Part shown: positions 8,087 through 17,670 of the stretch, piece after piece | Position numbering within the stretch: the stretch's first letter is position 1 | Layout: the number at the start of each line of letters is the position of its first letter | NCBI RefSeq assembly: GCF_014696825.1 | Contig: NZ_JACJQU010000022.1 | Coordinates: forward strand, 1 to 64,000 | Length of the DNA: 64,000 nt | Source: Anabaena sphaerica FACHB-251 | GTDB taxonomy: Bacteria; Cyanobacteriota; Cyanobacteriia; Cyanobacteriales; Nostocaceae | Direction of reading: 5' to 3' | Notes under the pieces: model-generated | Databases searched by the model: none | Told to the model about the DNA's origin: nothing | The model's input: only the letters and a program-made list of their open reading frames with translations | Program-made: the position numbers and the translations under genes

Positions 8087-9745
8087 TTATTCGTCTTCTT
8101 GACCAGTCCATTGACTAATACGGAAGATGACAAATTCTGCTGGTCGGACGGGACAAACACCAACTTCTACATACAAACGACCCAAAATCATGGTTTCGGG
8201 TGTGTTAATTGTTTCGTCACATTTGACATAGAATGCTTGTTCTGGTGTGCCTCCGAATAATGCACCTTCCCTCCACAGCCGTTCTAAGAAGTTGTTGATG
8301 GTGCGTCGTACTCTTGCCCATAAGTCTTGATCGTTTGGCTCGAATACAACCCACTGAGTACCTAATTCGATAGATTTTTCGATGTAGCTCATCAAACGGC
8401 GAACGCTGATATAGCGCCATTCCGTTTTTTCTGGTTCTACTAAGGTTCTTGCACCCCAAATTTTGATTCCTCTACCGGGGAAGGTACGGATACAATTAAT
8501 GCCTTGGGGGTTCAATAATTCTTGTTCGCGGAAATTACAGTCATAGGCTAAACCGATCACACCGCGAGGAGTTTCATTAGCTGGTGCTTTGTATACACCT
8601 CTGGTTTCATCGGTACGCGACCACACACCCATCATGTGACCACAGGGAGGGACAAAAATTGGTTTACCGTTTTTGCGGGGATTGGCAACTTTCAGCCAGG
8701 GATAGTACAAAGCCGCGAACATGGAGCGACGTTGGAAGTCGTTGAGTAGCCAACTGCTGACCTGCTGGGGTTTGACTTTATCCGGTGGTGCATCTAGAAC
8801 TACCATGCGGTTGGGTGGATTTGGTGCTGAGTTTTCGCACAAACCAACCATCAGTTCCATGATGCCGTGGACTTGATCTTGATCTAGAAGTTCAGCTTCA
8901 TAGGCTCGCATCAAGTCAGGACAGGCAATGATGGTAACTTCATCAATCTCAAATAGCCCTTGAATGCCTTTGCGGTCGTTGCGATCGCCTTGTACATACC
9001 GAGCCAAGTTTTCTTGGGTAGGTAATACAGGAGGAGGACTAACCTCAAATTGCCCATCTAAAGGACGACGAACCAGGGGGAGTCCTGTTTGTGTCAGGTC
9101 AACCACATTTACATACTCTGACTCTTGCAGCGCCGTTACTGCATAAGTTCCAATCTCTTCCTCAACCTCGCGGTTCATGGTGAGATTATCAAACCTTTCT
9201 AGTTGTTCTCCATCCCGTTTGACTCTGAGTGTGAAAAACTCCGCAGGGACTGGGACTGGAGCATTGGGGTTAGTAGGTGTGTTGGTTTTCGGCTCTCCTG
9301 GGAGAATTTCTACATTTACTGCACCCTGTTCTGCTGTTTCTGGTTTGAGGCTAAATTGCAAAGATTGGCGCTTTCCAGAAGTTTTGAGGGTCAGTGCAGT
9401 CGAGTCAGGACTCGGTTGAATAGTTTCTTCGGCTGGTTTTGGTAGTTGCGTACCAATACTAACCACCCAACAGCGAGCGCCCCCATTTAAAAACCAGCCG
9501 TTGACTGCAAAAGGTAAATAAGCGTCAAAGTCTGTATAACCATCGGAATTTTCCCTAGCAAAATATTCTAGATACTGATCCCAGGTAGTAACCAACATCG
9601 GCTTACCGATTTCAGCACCATTGCGTATTGCTTCGGAAAAACCAATAAATGCGCCAATATTGGTTTGCACCCCTTCGATGGGGCGACTACCACGGTCAAC
9701 CTCTTCGACGTATACACCAGGAGCAAAGTAATCAAGTCTGCCCAT
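8087..9745 (-). CDS. eCIS contractile tail sheath protein
   Basis: This 552-residue protein begins MGRLDYFAPGVYVEEVDRGS, the hallmark start of eCIS sheaths (YxxPGVYVEE), followed by VQTNIGAFIGFSE. The C-terminal third has the conserved sheath core: YPWLKVANP, PPCGHMMGVWSRTDETRGVY, GVIGLAYDCNFREQELLNPQ, GINCIRTFPGRGIKIWGART, YISVRRLMSYIEKSIELGTQ, WVVFEPNDQDLWARVRRTIN and the C-terminal RPAEFVIFRI. It polymerises around the tube and contracts to drive it forward. A variable outer domain with Pro-rich stretches lies at about 100-230. An AAGGA lies upstream of the ATG. It heads the minus-strand operon, and only one sheath gene is seen. Confidence 0.97.
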   Translation of the reverse strand: MGRLDYFAPGVYVEEVDRGSRPIEGVQTNIGAFIGFSEAIRNGAEIGKPMLVTTWDQYLEYFARENSDGYTDFDAYLPFAVNGWFLNGGARCWVVSIGTQLPKPAEETIQPSPDSTALTLKTSGKRQSLQFSLKPETAEQGAVNVEILPGEPKTNTPTNPNAPVPVPAEFFTLRVKRDGEQLERFDNLTMNREVEEEIGTYAVTALQESEYVNVVDLTQTGLPLVRRPLDGQFEVSPPPVLPTQENLARYVQGDRNDRKGIQGLFEIDEVTIIACPDLMRAYEAELLDQDQVHGIMELMVGLCENSAPNPPNRMVVLDAPPDKVKPQQVSSWLLNDFQRRSMFAALYYPWLKVANPRKNGKPIFVPPCGHMMGVWSRTDETRGVYKAPANETPRGVIGLAYDCNFREQELLNPQGINCIRTFPGRGIKIWGARTLVEPEKTEWRYISVRRLMSYIEKSIELGTQWVVFEPNDQDLWARVRRTINNFLERLWREGALFGGTPEQAFYVKCDETINTPETMILGRLYVEVGVCPVRPAEFVIFRISQWTGQEDE

Positions 9746-10385
9746 ACTATGGTCGTCCTTAAATGGAATTGTCCAGGTAGTAAGGATGGCAACTCATTGG
9801 TGTCATACATAGACACACCCAAAATCTAAGTTGCTTTATTTCCGAGTTAAATGTCTCACTAGTGGAACAAGGTAGGAAGAAAAAACCTCAATACCTAAGT
9901 CTGGGTATAAATTCTAGATATTTCTGCCATCTTCCATTAGTTTGACTATTACTACCTAAGTGTGAATAGATTTCGGTGAATTTTACTTATGCAGTTGCGC
10001 TGGGAAAATAGAATTTTGGACAGCAGTTGCTACAACGGGTGGAACCCCTCTTCTGGTTCGCAGTTTCTGCAAATCAGCAAAAACTGCCGCAACCTATTTG
10101 GCTACACAGATAAAGCCCACCTACGTGGACTAGCCCGGATTCTCACAAAGAAATAAAAAAATGGGGTCAAAAACTGCGAATATACATACAGCGTATGTCA
10201 AGTTTATATAAGTACGGTAACAACATTTTGTAAACTCACATCTTGGACTTACCGAATAAACCCGTAAAAGATAAATTTTGCCTATTCCCTGCCTCAACAC
10301 ATAAAATCACAAATCAAATCGGATTGCTATATTACTCCTACATCACTTTGCCACTGACCAAGAGCGAAATTATCGAGGGTGTCTT
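9746..10385. promoter_or_regulatory. Divergent control region between sheath operon and CHAT gene
   Basis: These 640 bases separate the divergent sheath and CHAT-WD40 genes, so promoters for both must lie here. I see a hairpin with GCAGTTT/AAACTGC arms at 10060-10087 and, before the CHAT gene, AAATCAAATCGGATTGCTATA near 10311-10331, a common Nostocales interspersed-repeat end. A GAGG at 10374-10377 is a reasonable ribosome-binding site for the CHAT gene. I could not assign -35/-10 boxes with confidence. Confidence 0.5.
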
Positions 10386-13300
10386 ATGGAAATATGGGTA
10401 AATTTGGAGTTTGGCGATGGGAATTTTGAGCGCGGATTTAGTAAAAATCAACTTGGGGTGAAGACAGCCAATGCACAGGGGAAAATCACACAGATAGAAG
10501 TCCAATTACCCGCAGATCAAGAAATTCCAGGTTTTTATCAACGTTGGAAAGAACAATACTACTCGCTACTTCAGAATTCCAGAGGTAGTTTTAAAAATAA
10601 CCAGATAACTCATATATCCAAAGCAAATTGTGGCGATGATGCAGAGTCTTTACGGCATCGACTTCATCAGTGGCTCTACCCTATCAAGTCAAAATTAGAA
10701 CAAGTATTGCTTCCATACCCCAACCCCGAAATTCGTCTGGTTATCCACACAGAGAAAATTGTATCCGAGGCAACCAAGGATATCTTACATCGGCTACCTT
10801 GGCAGGAATGGGATTTATTTGCGGGAAATTATTCCTGTGAAGCATCTGTTTGTTTTAACACTTGTGATCCCACTAATACACCACCTGAACAATCACTTAC
10901 TATTGGTAAAATTAGAAGAGCAAGAATCATTAGTATATTTGGAGACAGCACCAATATTGATACTAGTATAGATCAAGAATTACTAAGACAATTGCAGAAA
11001 CGAGCAGCAGAACTTATAGTTCTTACAGAACCAAATCGTTCTGATTTTAATGCCCTCTGGGAAGAAGCTTACGATATCCTATTTTTTGCAGGTCATAGCG
11101 AAACTCAAGGTGATGGTCAAACAGGTATAGTTAATATTAATCCCGATGACAGTTTAAGCTTGGAAGAAATCAAAAATACTCTCAGGGCGGCAATTAGTAA
11201 AGGTTTAAAATTAGCAATTTTCAATTCTTGTGATGGACTAGGTTTAGCCAGACAATTAGCAGATTTAAATCTTCCCTACATGATTGTCTGGCGTGAAGTT
11301 GTACCTGATAAATCAGCACAAAGATTTCTCCAATATTTTTTAAGTTCTTTTTCTCAAGGCGAATCTTTATTTAACTCAGTTAGACAAGCAAGAGATAGAC
11401 TCAAAGAACTTGCCAATGACAAAGATATTGAAAAGCAGCTACCGGGGGTAAGCTGGTTGCCAATTATTTGTCAAAATACCATAGCGCCTCCAGCGAACTG
11501 GGAAGATTTAGGAGGACTGTCTGGCCAACTTCCTGATTGTCCATACCAAGGGTTATCTGCATTTCATCAGGAAAATGCAGATTTCTTTTTTGGTAGAGAA
11601 AAGTTTATTGCTAAATTAGCAGAAGCAGTAAATAGTCATCCACTGGTCCCTATAATTGGTGCATCTGGCAGCGGAAAATCCTCTGTAGTTTTTGCAGGGT
11701 TACTTCCTCATCTACAAGCTGCTGGTAATATAGAAATAGTTAGTTTTCGTCCGGGAAAAAATCCGTTTGATGCTTTGGCGATCGCATTAAGTAAATATTA
11801 TCATTTTTTGTTACAAAAACCAACAAAAGTATCAGACAATACTATCATCAGATTAACTGAAATCGAATTTGAAGTCAACTTGCGACATAACGAGAGAGCC
11901 TTATCTAATCTTGTTGAAAATATTATTAAGTCTTCAGAATCTCACCATTTTGTATTAGTAGCAGACCAATTTGAAGAACTTTACACTCTTATAGACGAAG
12001 CCGAATGTCACAGCTTTCTCAATACACTGTTGTTTGCAGTAAATCATGCACCTAACTTTACCTTAGTGCTGACCCTGCGAGCAGATTTTTTAGGTATAGT
12101 ACTTGATTACCAACCAATAGGTAAGGCTTTGCAACAATACACCCCCCTGTTATTAACTCCAATGGAAAAGGAGGAATTACGAGATGCTATTGAACAACCA
12201 GCTTTAAAAATGAAGGTAGAATTAGAAGAGGGATTAACCAGTAAACTAATTGATGATGTGGACAATCATCCAGGTCGTTTACCTTTGCTAGAGTTTGCAC
12301 TAACACAGCTTTGGTCAAAACAGAAAAATTGGTATTTAACACATCAAGCATATGAAGAAATTGGTGGTTTAGAAAAAGCTTTAGCACAACAAGCAGATCA
12401 AGTTTTTCAATCTCTATCTACAAATGAGAAACGACAAGCAGAAAGAATATTTATTCAGTTAGTACGTCCAGGGGAAGGAACAGAAGACACCAGACGTATA
12501 GCGACTCGTATTGAAGTAAAACAAGAAAATTGGAGTTTGGTGAAACGGTTAGCTGATGAACGCTTATTAGTAACTGGATGGGATGAAATTGCCGGAATAG
12601 AAACAGTAGAAATTATCCATGAAGCCTTAATTCGCGAATGGATGACTTTGCGCGAATGGATAGAAATTAACCGTGAATTTCGTATTTGGCAAGAAATAAT
12701 TAAACCTGAAGTGCGTAACTGGGAAAAAAGCAATCCTCATCCCGATACATTATTACAAGGAATGCGGCTGGCTATAGCAACAGATTGGTATAAGCAACGA
12801 GGAGAACAATTAACACAATCTGAACAAGATTTTATTACTGCTAGTATTACAAGACAACAACAAGAGCAACGCCTACAGAGGCGTAAGCAAAAACTGCTAA
12901 TTTCAGGACTCAGTAGCGGTTTAGTATTAACTTTAATACTCGCTGGAGCAGCTTGGGTTCAATCACAAAATGCGCGTTTGAATGAAATTAAAGCTATAAG
13001 TTTATCAAGCAAAGCTCTTTTAGCTTCAGGTCTAGATTTTGATGCCTTAATAGAAGGTTTAAAAGCATCCATAAAACTGAATCAAGCAACCACGAATTTA
13101 ACAATACATAGACTTCAAGAAAAAAAACAAATTCAAAATCAGGTTAATCTTTTCTTACAAGAGGCACTTTATAAAGTTAGCGAACGTAATAGATTAGAAA
13201 GACATAAACATGAAGTCACAGATATTAGCTTTAGTCCTGATGGTAAAATTATTGCTACTGCTAGTAAAGATAAAACTGTTAAGCTTTGGGGTTTGGATGG

Positions 13301-15077
13301 GCAAGAAATTATCACCCTTCAAGCACATAAAGATTTAGTAAGTAGTGTAAGGTTTAGTCCCACAGGAAATATCATTGCCACAGCTAGTTGGGATGGAAAT
13401 GTCAAACTTTGGACTAGGGAAGGTAAATTAATTATTACCCTGACAGGGAATAAGACAAAGGTTAATAGTTTTAGTTTTAGCCCTGACGGAACGATAATTG
13501 CTACGGCTGATGCCAACGGATACATTAAACTATGGACAGAGAAAGGTAAATTAATCAAAACCTTCAAAGGGCATGATAAACCTGTCTTAAATATAACTTT
13601 TAGTCCCAATGGTAATACTATTGCCACCGCTAGTCAGGATGGAATAGTTAAACTATGGAGCCTAGATGGAAAATTACTGCGAACCTTCGCTGGAGAGCAG
13701 GGACATAAAAATTGGGTTTGGAGCGTTAATTTTAGTCCAGATGGTCAGAAAATTGCTACCGCTAGTCGAGATGAAACAGCCAAAATTTGGAACATTAACG
13801 GCAAATTAATCAAAAATTTAGATGCTCACACAAATGCGGTTACTAGTGTGATTTTTAGTCCAGATGGAACACAGATTGCTACCGCCAGTGCAGACAAAAC
13901 AGTAAAAATTTGGAGCGAATCTGGACAAGAACTCCAAACACTAGGTGGGCATCAAGATTGGGTTTGGAGTGTCAATTTTAGTCCTGACGGAAAGATACTT
14001 GGTACAGCCAGTAAAGATGGAACTGCTAAACTTTGGCAACTAAAAGGAAAGCAACATCAAATCCATCAGGCACATCAAGATGCTATTTATAGTGTGAGTT
14101 TTAGTCCGGATGGTCAAGAATATGCTACCGCTAGTAAGGATAAAACTGTTAAACTCTGGCAGTCTTCAGGTGAATTAATAAAAACTCTGACATGGGATGA
14201 AGGTAAATTTCTCAAAACCCCGGATAGTTGGTGGTTTACTCACATCTCTTTTAGTCCTAATGGACAAATAATTGCTGCTGCTACTAGTCATGGAAATGTC
14301 ATACTTTGGAATCGTCAAGGAAAGGAAATCACAACTTTTCAAGGACATGATAAAAAATGGATTTGGCAAATAAGTTTTAGTCCTGATAGTAATACTATTG
14401 CCACTGCTGGACATGATGGTACTATTGAAATTTTCAACTTGGATAGTAAAGTCATCCAAAGGATTTCAGCACATAAAAAATCTCAAGATGAAGATGGGGA
14501 GGGCGTGAATAGTGTTACATTTAGCCCGGATGGAAAAATTATCGCCTCTGCTGGTTGGGACAAAAAAGTTAAACTTTGGAAGAGAAAAGGCAAATCAATC
14601 ACAAATATTATAGAGCATGAGCATAATGATGGAGTTCATAGTGTTATTTTTAGTCCAGATGGCCAAATGATTGCTACTGCTAGTGAGGATAAAACAGTCA
14701 AACTTTGGACAAGAGAAGGTAAATTGATGAGCAACCTTGAGGGGCATACTGCTGGAGTCTTTCGTGTTAGGTTTAGTCCCGATAGTAAAAAAATTGCTAC
14801 TGCTAGTTTAGATAAGACAGTTAAACTCTGGAGTCTTGAAGGTAAAGAAATAAAAACTTATAAAGGACATAATGATTCCGTCTGGAGTCTCAATTTTAGC
14901 CCTGATGGTCATACCCTGGCTTCAGCAGACAACGCTGGAAAATTAATTTTGTGGGATTTAAGCTTAGATTCAAATCAGCTACTAATTGATGGTTGCAGTT
15001 GGGTGCGCGATTATTGGAAAAATAATCCCAACGTGAATGAGAGCGATCGCAATTTTTGTAAAACAGTTTTAAACTAA
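10386..15077 (+). CDS. CHAT protease - STAND NTPase - TM - 14x WD40 protein
   Basis: The 1563-residue protein has clear domains. The CHAT (caspase-like) domain covers about 160-365, with the catalytic pair His237 (FFAGHSE) and Cys282 (IFNSCDG). A STAND/nSTAND1-type NTPase follows, with Walker A GASGSGKS at 425-432 and Walker B FVLVADQFEEL at about 522-532. A hydrophobic segment at about 834-856 precedes 14 WD40 repeats (about 940-1540; units such as FSPDGKIIATASKDKTVKLW), enough for two seven-bladed propellers. STAND proteins are stress or ligand-triggered switches; the CHAT protease would be the output. It is divergent from the sheath gene, and such proteins recur beside cyanobacterial eCIS loci, so it may control deployment or a linked cell-death response. 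That link is inference. GAGG precedes the ATG. Confidence 0.93.
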   Translation: MEIWVNLEFGDGNFERGFSKNQLGVKTANAQGKITQIEVQLPADQEIPGFYQRWKEQYYSLLQNSRGSFKNNQITHISKANCGDDAESLRHRLHQWLYPIKSKLEQVLLPYPNPEIRLVIHTEKIVSEATKDILHRLPWQEWDLFAGNYSCEASVCFNTCDPTNTPPEQSLTIGKIRRARIISIFGDSTNIDTSIDQELLRQLQKRAAELIVLTEPNRSDFNALWEEAYDILFFAGHSETQGDGQTGIVNINPDDSLSLEEIKNTLRAAISKGLKLAIFNSCDGLGLARQLADLNLPYMIVWREVVPDKSAQRFLQYFLSSFSQGESLFNSVRQARDRLKELANDKDIEKQLPGVSWLPIICQNTIAPPANWEDLGGLSGQLPDCPYQGLSAFHQENADFFFGREKFIAKLAEAVNSHPLVPIIGASGSGKSSVVFAGLLPHLQAAGNIEIVSFRPGKNPFDALAIALSKYYHFLLQKPTKVSDNTIIRLTEIEFEVNLRHNERALSNLVENIIKSSESHHFVLVADQFEELYTLIDEAECHSFLNTLLFAVNHAPNFTLVLTLRADFLGIVLDYQPIGKALQQYTPLLLTPMEKEELRDAIEQPALKMKVELEEGLTSKLIDDVDNHPGRLPLLEFALTQLWSKQKNWYLTHQAYEEIGGLEKALAQQADQVFQSLSTNEKRQAERIFIQLVRPGEGTEDTRRIATRIEVKQENWSLVKRLADERLLVTGWDEIAGIETVEIIHEALIREWMTLREWIEINREFRIWQEIIKPEVRNWEKSNPHPDTLLQGMRLAIATDWYKQRGEQLTQSEQDFITASITRQQQEQRLQRRKQKLLISGLSSGLVLTLILAGAAWVQSQNARLNEIKAISLSSKALLASGLDFDALIEGLKASIKLNQATTNLTIHRLQEKKQIQNQVNLFLQEALYKVSERNRLERHKHEVTDISFSPDGKIIATASKDKTVKLWGLDGQEIITLQAHKDLVSSVRFSPTGNIIATASWDGNVKLWTREGKLIITLTGNKTKVNSFSFSPDGTIIATADANGYIKLWTEKGKLIKTFKGHDKPVLNITFSPNGNTIATASQDGIVKLWSLDGKLLRTFAGEQGHKNWVWSVNFSPDGQKIATASRDETAKIWNINGKLIKNLDAHTNAVTSVIFSPDGTQIATASADKTVKIWSESGQELQTLGGHQDWVWSVNFSPDGKILGTASKDGTAKLWQLKGKQHQIHQAHQDAIYSVSFSPDGQEYATASKDKTVKLWQSSGELIKTLTWDEGKFLKTPDSWWFTHISFSPNGQIIAAATSHGNVILWNRQGKEITTFQGHDKKWIWQISFSPDSNTIATAGHDGTIEIFNLDSKVIQRISAHKKSQDEDGEGVNSVTFSPDGKIIASAGWDKKVKLWKRKGKSITNIIEHEHNDGVHSVIFSPDGQMIATASEDKTVKLWTREGKLMSNLEGHTAGVFRVRFSPDSKKIATASLDKTVKLWSLEGKEIKTYKGHNDSVWSLNFSPDGHTLASADNAGKLILWDLSLDSNQLLIDGCSWVRDYWKNNPNVNESDRNFCKTVLN

Positions 15078-15474
15078 AACAGGACTTACGCAAACAGAAC
15101 CAAAGTAGCGGTAATTCATGAATTACCACTACGCCAGAATAAGGTTTTTAGTCAAATCTTGCGTAAGTCCTATAAAAATATGGCTCTACCGTACTTGTTA
15201 TGCTAAATTAACATTCTGTCAGAGGGAACAGGGAAAAGAGGTAATATTAAGAAATAATGTGAGAAATTATGCCTATTTTTTCATACTTGGTCAGCTTTTT
15301 GAGATTTTTTAGGCTAATTTTTGCATAATAGGTACTAAAGAACCAGAAATATTCACTAAACATCGACCGAATTTAAATATGCGTCTTGGGTGAACCCTTG
15401 TAGGACATATCCATTTAGGGTGCATCAAATTCAGGTTTGACTGATGCACCCCCTATAGCTAGGATTGCATTTTT
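15078..15474. other. Non-coding spacer after CHAT gene, with MITE and hairpin
   Basis: Apart from the MITE, this stretch has a 10-bp hairpin at 15418-15451 (GGGTGCATCA ... TGATGCACCC), just downstream of the stop of the minus-strand LysM gene. It probably ends both convergent transcripts. No coding frame here looks real. Confidence 0.6.
15081..15171. mobile_element. MITE-like element with AGGACTTACGCAA termini
   Basis: This 91-bp non-coding element has perfect 13-bp terminal inverted repeats, AGGACTTACGCAA and TTGCGTAAGTCCT. Inside is a palindrome GGTAATTCATGAATTACC. The termini match those of the element at 38111-38231. I see no convincing target duplication. It lies just after the CHAT gene stop and could form a terminator-like fold. 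Confidence 0.8.
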
Positions 15475-16620
15475 CTAATCAAAAGGCGTTCTGAATCCGC
15501 CAAATTCTCTTAAATAAGCGAGAATAGAAGTGCCATTTTCATCTTGAGAAACCTGGTTATTTAGTAGCAGTTGGACAACCCCTCCTTCACCACGCAAATG
15601 AGCAGCTGCAAGGATTCCAGATGTGGTGATGACTACTCCTCCTCGTTGTTGTCCGATAAAGTCTTTGAGCGAGCGTCCATTCTGTCGAAGTTGACTGTTG
15701 ATCCTATTCAAATTCAATGTAAAAGCTTCTTGAATAGCTATTTCTTGCACATTCTTATTATTTAATAAATCTTGTTTACTTTTAATCCCATTTTTCCCTG
15801 TCCACCTACCTCGCCACTCATTTCTACTAGCACCATTGCCATAATAAACATTGGCTTGATAGTATCCAAGGTCGATTAATAGAGCTTCTCCAAATTGATA
15901 TTTACCAATAAAACCTAACTGGTTCTCAATATTGTAAGGAGGATTTTGCTGCCCAGTTTCTCTTCGTCCCAGTGCTAGTAACATATCCTGGAAACTTCCT
16001 CTGTTAGCCACAGGAGCAGACGGAGGCTGATTAGTTCCAGGTATAACCAGTACCATTCCAGCCCGTAGTTGAGTAGGATCTGGACCAATTAAAGACCGAT
16101 TAGCATCATAAATTCTTCTCCAGGAAGCTTCACTGCCATCACGATAAAATCTCTCAGCAATATTTGATAAAAAATCTCCCGCTTGTACTGTATATTGAGT
16201 TCCTTGAGAACTTCCTGTGTTGGCAACAGGAGGAGTAGATGGAGACTGATTAATTCCAGGTATAACCAGTACCATTCCAGCCCGTAGTTGAGTAGGATCT
16301 GGACCAATTAAAGACCGATTAGCATCATAAATTCTTCTCCAGGAAGCTTCACTGCCATCACGATAAAATCTCTCAGCAATATTTGATAAAAAATCTCCCG
16401 CTTGTACTGTATATTGAGTTCCATTACTTTGTTGTGCTTGTGCTGTTGTTTTGCTTGTTTTGAAAACAGCATCGCTCAATTCAGGTAATATAAATGATGT
16501 GGTTAAAGACGAACAAACCACCAGTAAAATACCAGGAAGTTTATTAATTCTACGGAGGAATGTTTTGGTCTTGAGTAATGAAGTCATATAATTTGGTCGC
16601 AAATAAGGTTGGAAGTTCAT
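15475..16620 (-). CDS. Secreted double-LysM, lysozyme-like cell-wall protein
   Basis: The 381-residue protein has an N-terminal hydrophobic export signal (about residues 20-46, [20 protein letters not shown]). Two LysM peptidoglycan-binding modules follow (about 67-122 and 140-195), each with [20 protein letters not shown] and ending AGMVLVIPG. The C-terminal domain (about 210-381) looks lysozyme/transglycosylase-like: LALGRRETG with a candidate catalytic Glu, [37 protein letters not shown] and [14 protein letters not shown]. The two LysM modules are essentially identical in DNA over about 165 bp at an offset of 219 bp, a very recent duplication. Sitting within the eCIS locus, it could open peptidoglycan for machine firing or release; general wall remodelling is the alternative. 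Confidence 0.82.
   Translation of the reverse strand: MNFQPYLRPNYMTSLLKTKTFLRRINKLPGILLVVCSSLTTSFILPELSDAVFKTSKTTAQAQQSNGTQYTVQAGDFLSNIAERFYRDGSEASWRRIYDANRSLIGPDPTQLRAGMVLVIPGINQSPSTPPVANTGSSQGTQYTVQAGDFLSNIAERFYRDGSEASWRRIYDANRSLIGPDPTQLRAGMVLVIPGTNQPPSAPVANRGSFQDMLLALGRRETGQQNPPYNIENQLGFIGKYQFGEALLIDLGYYQANVYYGNGASRNEWRGRWTGKNGIKSKQDLLNNKNVQEIAIQEAFTLNLNRINSQLRQNGRSLKDFIGQQRGGVVITTSGILAAAHLRGEGGVVQLLLNNQVSQDENGTSILAYLREFGGFRTPFD
16040..16424. repeat. Tandem duplication of LysM module (219-bp offset)
   Basis: About 165 bp starting GGTATAACCAGTACCATTCC occurs at 16040 and again at 16259 without visible difference, encoding the two LysM modules. The linkers between them differ slightly. Confidence 0.9.
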
Positions 16621-16796
16621 AGGTATCTTTCTGGGAATTGTATGATTTTTAATTGAGTAGAAACAAGAGCATTAGGTAATTGCTTTTCTTCCTTCTATTT
16701 TTAAATAAATGCAAATTCAATTAACTTATACACTTGTGTAAATTAGTTTAAAGGGTAAACAGTTCGCGCAACTGCTAACCCCTTAAAACTCAGTGT

Positions 16797-17288
16797 TTAT
16801 CGTCTACCGAATACCATTGTCCAGTAGATTTTGCCATCACCCCCTTGAACAGCACCAACACCACTGTCGCTATAATTTGAATTCATAATATTCCTGCAAT
16901 GTCCAGGACTGTTTAGCCATGCTTGGACTACAGCACTCGCTGATTTTTGACCAGCAGCTACATTCTCAGCAATAGCTCTCCATTGATATCCTGCTTGCTT
17001 TGCCCGATCTCCAGCAGAACTGCCATTAGAACCTGTATGACTCATTTGTCTTCTTGCAGCCATATCTGAACTATGCAACTGTGCCGCACGACTCAAGCTA
17101 CCATTTACAGATAGTGGACCGACAGAAGCAAATCTCTGATTACCACACACACGCCCTTGAGACCTGGCTTGATTAACTAATTGAATTACTTCGTCTGAAA
17201 CAGAAGCTTGAGCTTGTTGTGCAGCGCCAACATTAAGCAAAAGAATAGCAGCTGATAGCAAGCCTGTCTTAACTGTGAAATTAGCCAT
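16797..17288 (-). CDS. Secreted CAP/SCP-domain protein
   Basis: This 163-residue protein has a signal peptide (LLSAAILLLNVGAAQQAQA, cleavage near residue 28) and a bacterial CAP (SCP/PR1-like) domain: ELVNQAR-type start (QLVNQARSQGR), LSRAAQLHSSDMAARRQMSH, AIAENVAAGQKSASAVVQAW, LNSPGHCRNIM and VGAVQGGDGKIYWTMVFGRR. The canonical His (MSHTG), Glu (AEN) and second His (GHC) of the CAP cavity are present. Bacterial CAP proteins are extracellular and poorly understood; protease or lipid-binding roles have been proposed. It is in tandem with the LysM protein, 176 nt upstream of it on the same strand, so they may share regulation. Confidence 0.92.
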   Translation of the reverse strand: MANFTVKTGLLSAAILLLNVGAAQQAQASVSDEVIQLVNQARSQGRVCGNQRFASVGPLSVNGSLSRAAQLHSSDMAARRQMSHTGSNGSSAGDRAKQAGYQWRAIAENVAAGQKSASAVVQAWLNSPGHCRNIMNSNYSDSGVGAVQGGDGKIYWTMVFGRR

Positions 17289-17670
17289 TTTTTTGTTTCT
17301 TTTGTACTGATGGAAGTTAGTTTATTGATCGGCAAATCTTCGATTTACTTCGCTTCTAATTGTAGATAGATTCAAGCAAAATCTACTTATACAGTTCAGA
17401 CTTGAGCTTCTTTACCAACTCCATGTTGCATGAAGATATAAGATATTATGCCAATATCTCAACTGTCACCTTTGTCAGTACCCACTACCTGAATCTTGAT
17501 ACTTTATACTTTAGCCAACAGTGAGTCAACAGCATCTGTATATGTTCAAAGAACTGCAATCTATATATAGATGTAGCTCTCCAAAAGATTCATAACAATA
17601 GTCTCTGGTAAAATAAATAGCTGTGTTGTTGATATCATGTGTGATAAAAAGCGAGATAATTTGAGGAACT
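17289..17670. promoter_or_regulatory. Divergent intergenic region between CAP and HTH genes
   Basis: These 382 bases must contain outward promoters for the CAP gene (minus) and the HTH protein (plus). A GAGGA sits 5 nt before the plus ATG at 17671. I saw no clear repeats or other genes. Confidence 0.5.

Noticed and set aside
10020-10160. Possible structured RNA upstream of the CHAT gene
   Set aside because: There is one 7-bp hairpin and a short CCCACCTACGTGGACT imperfect palindrome, but no consensus of a known RNA family.
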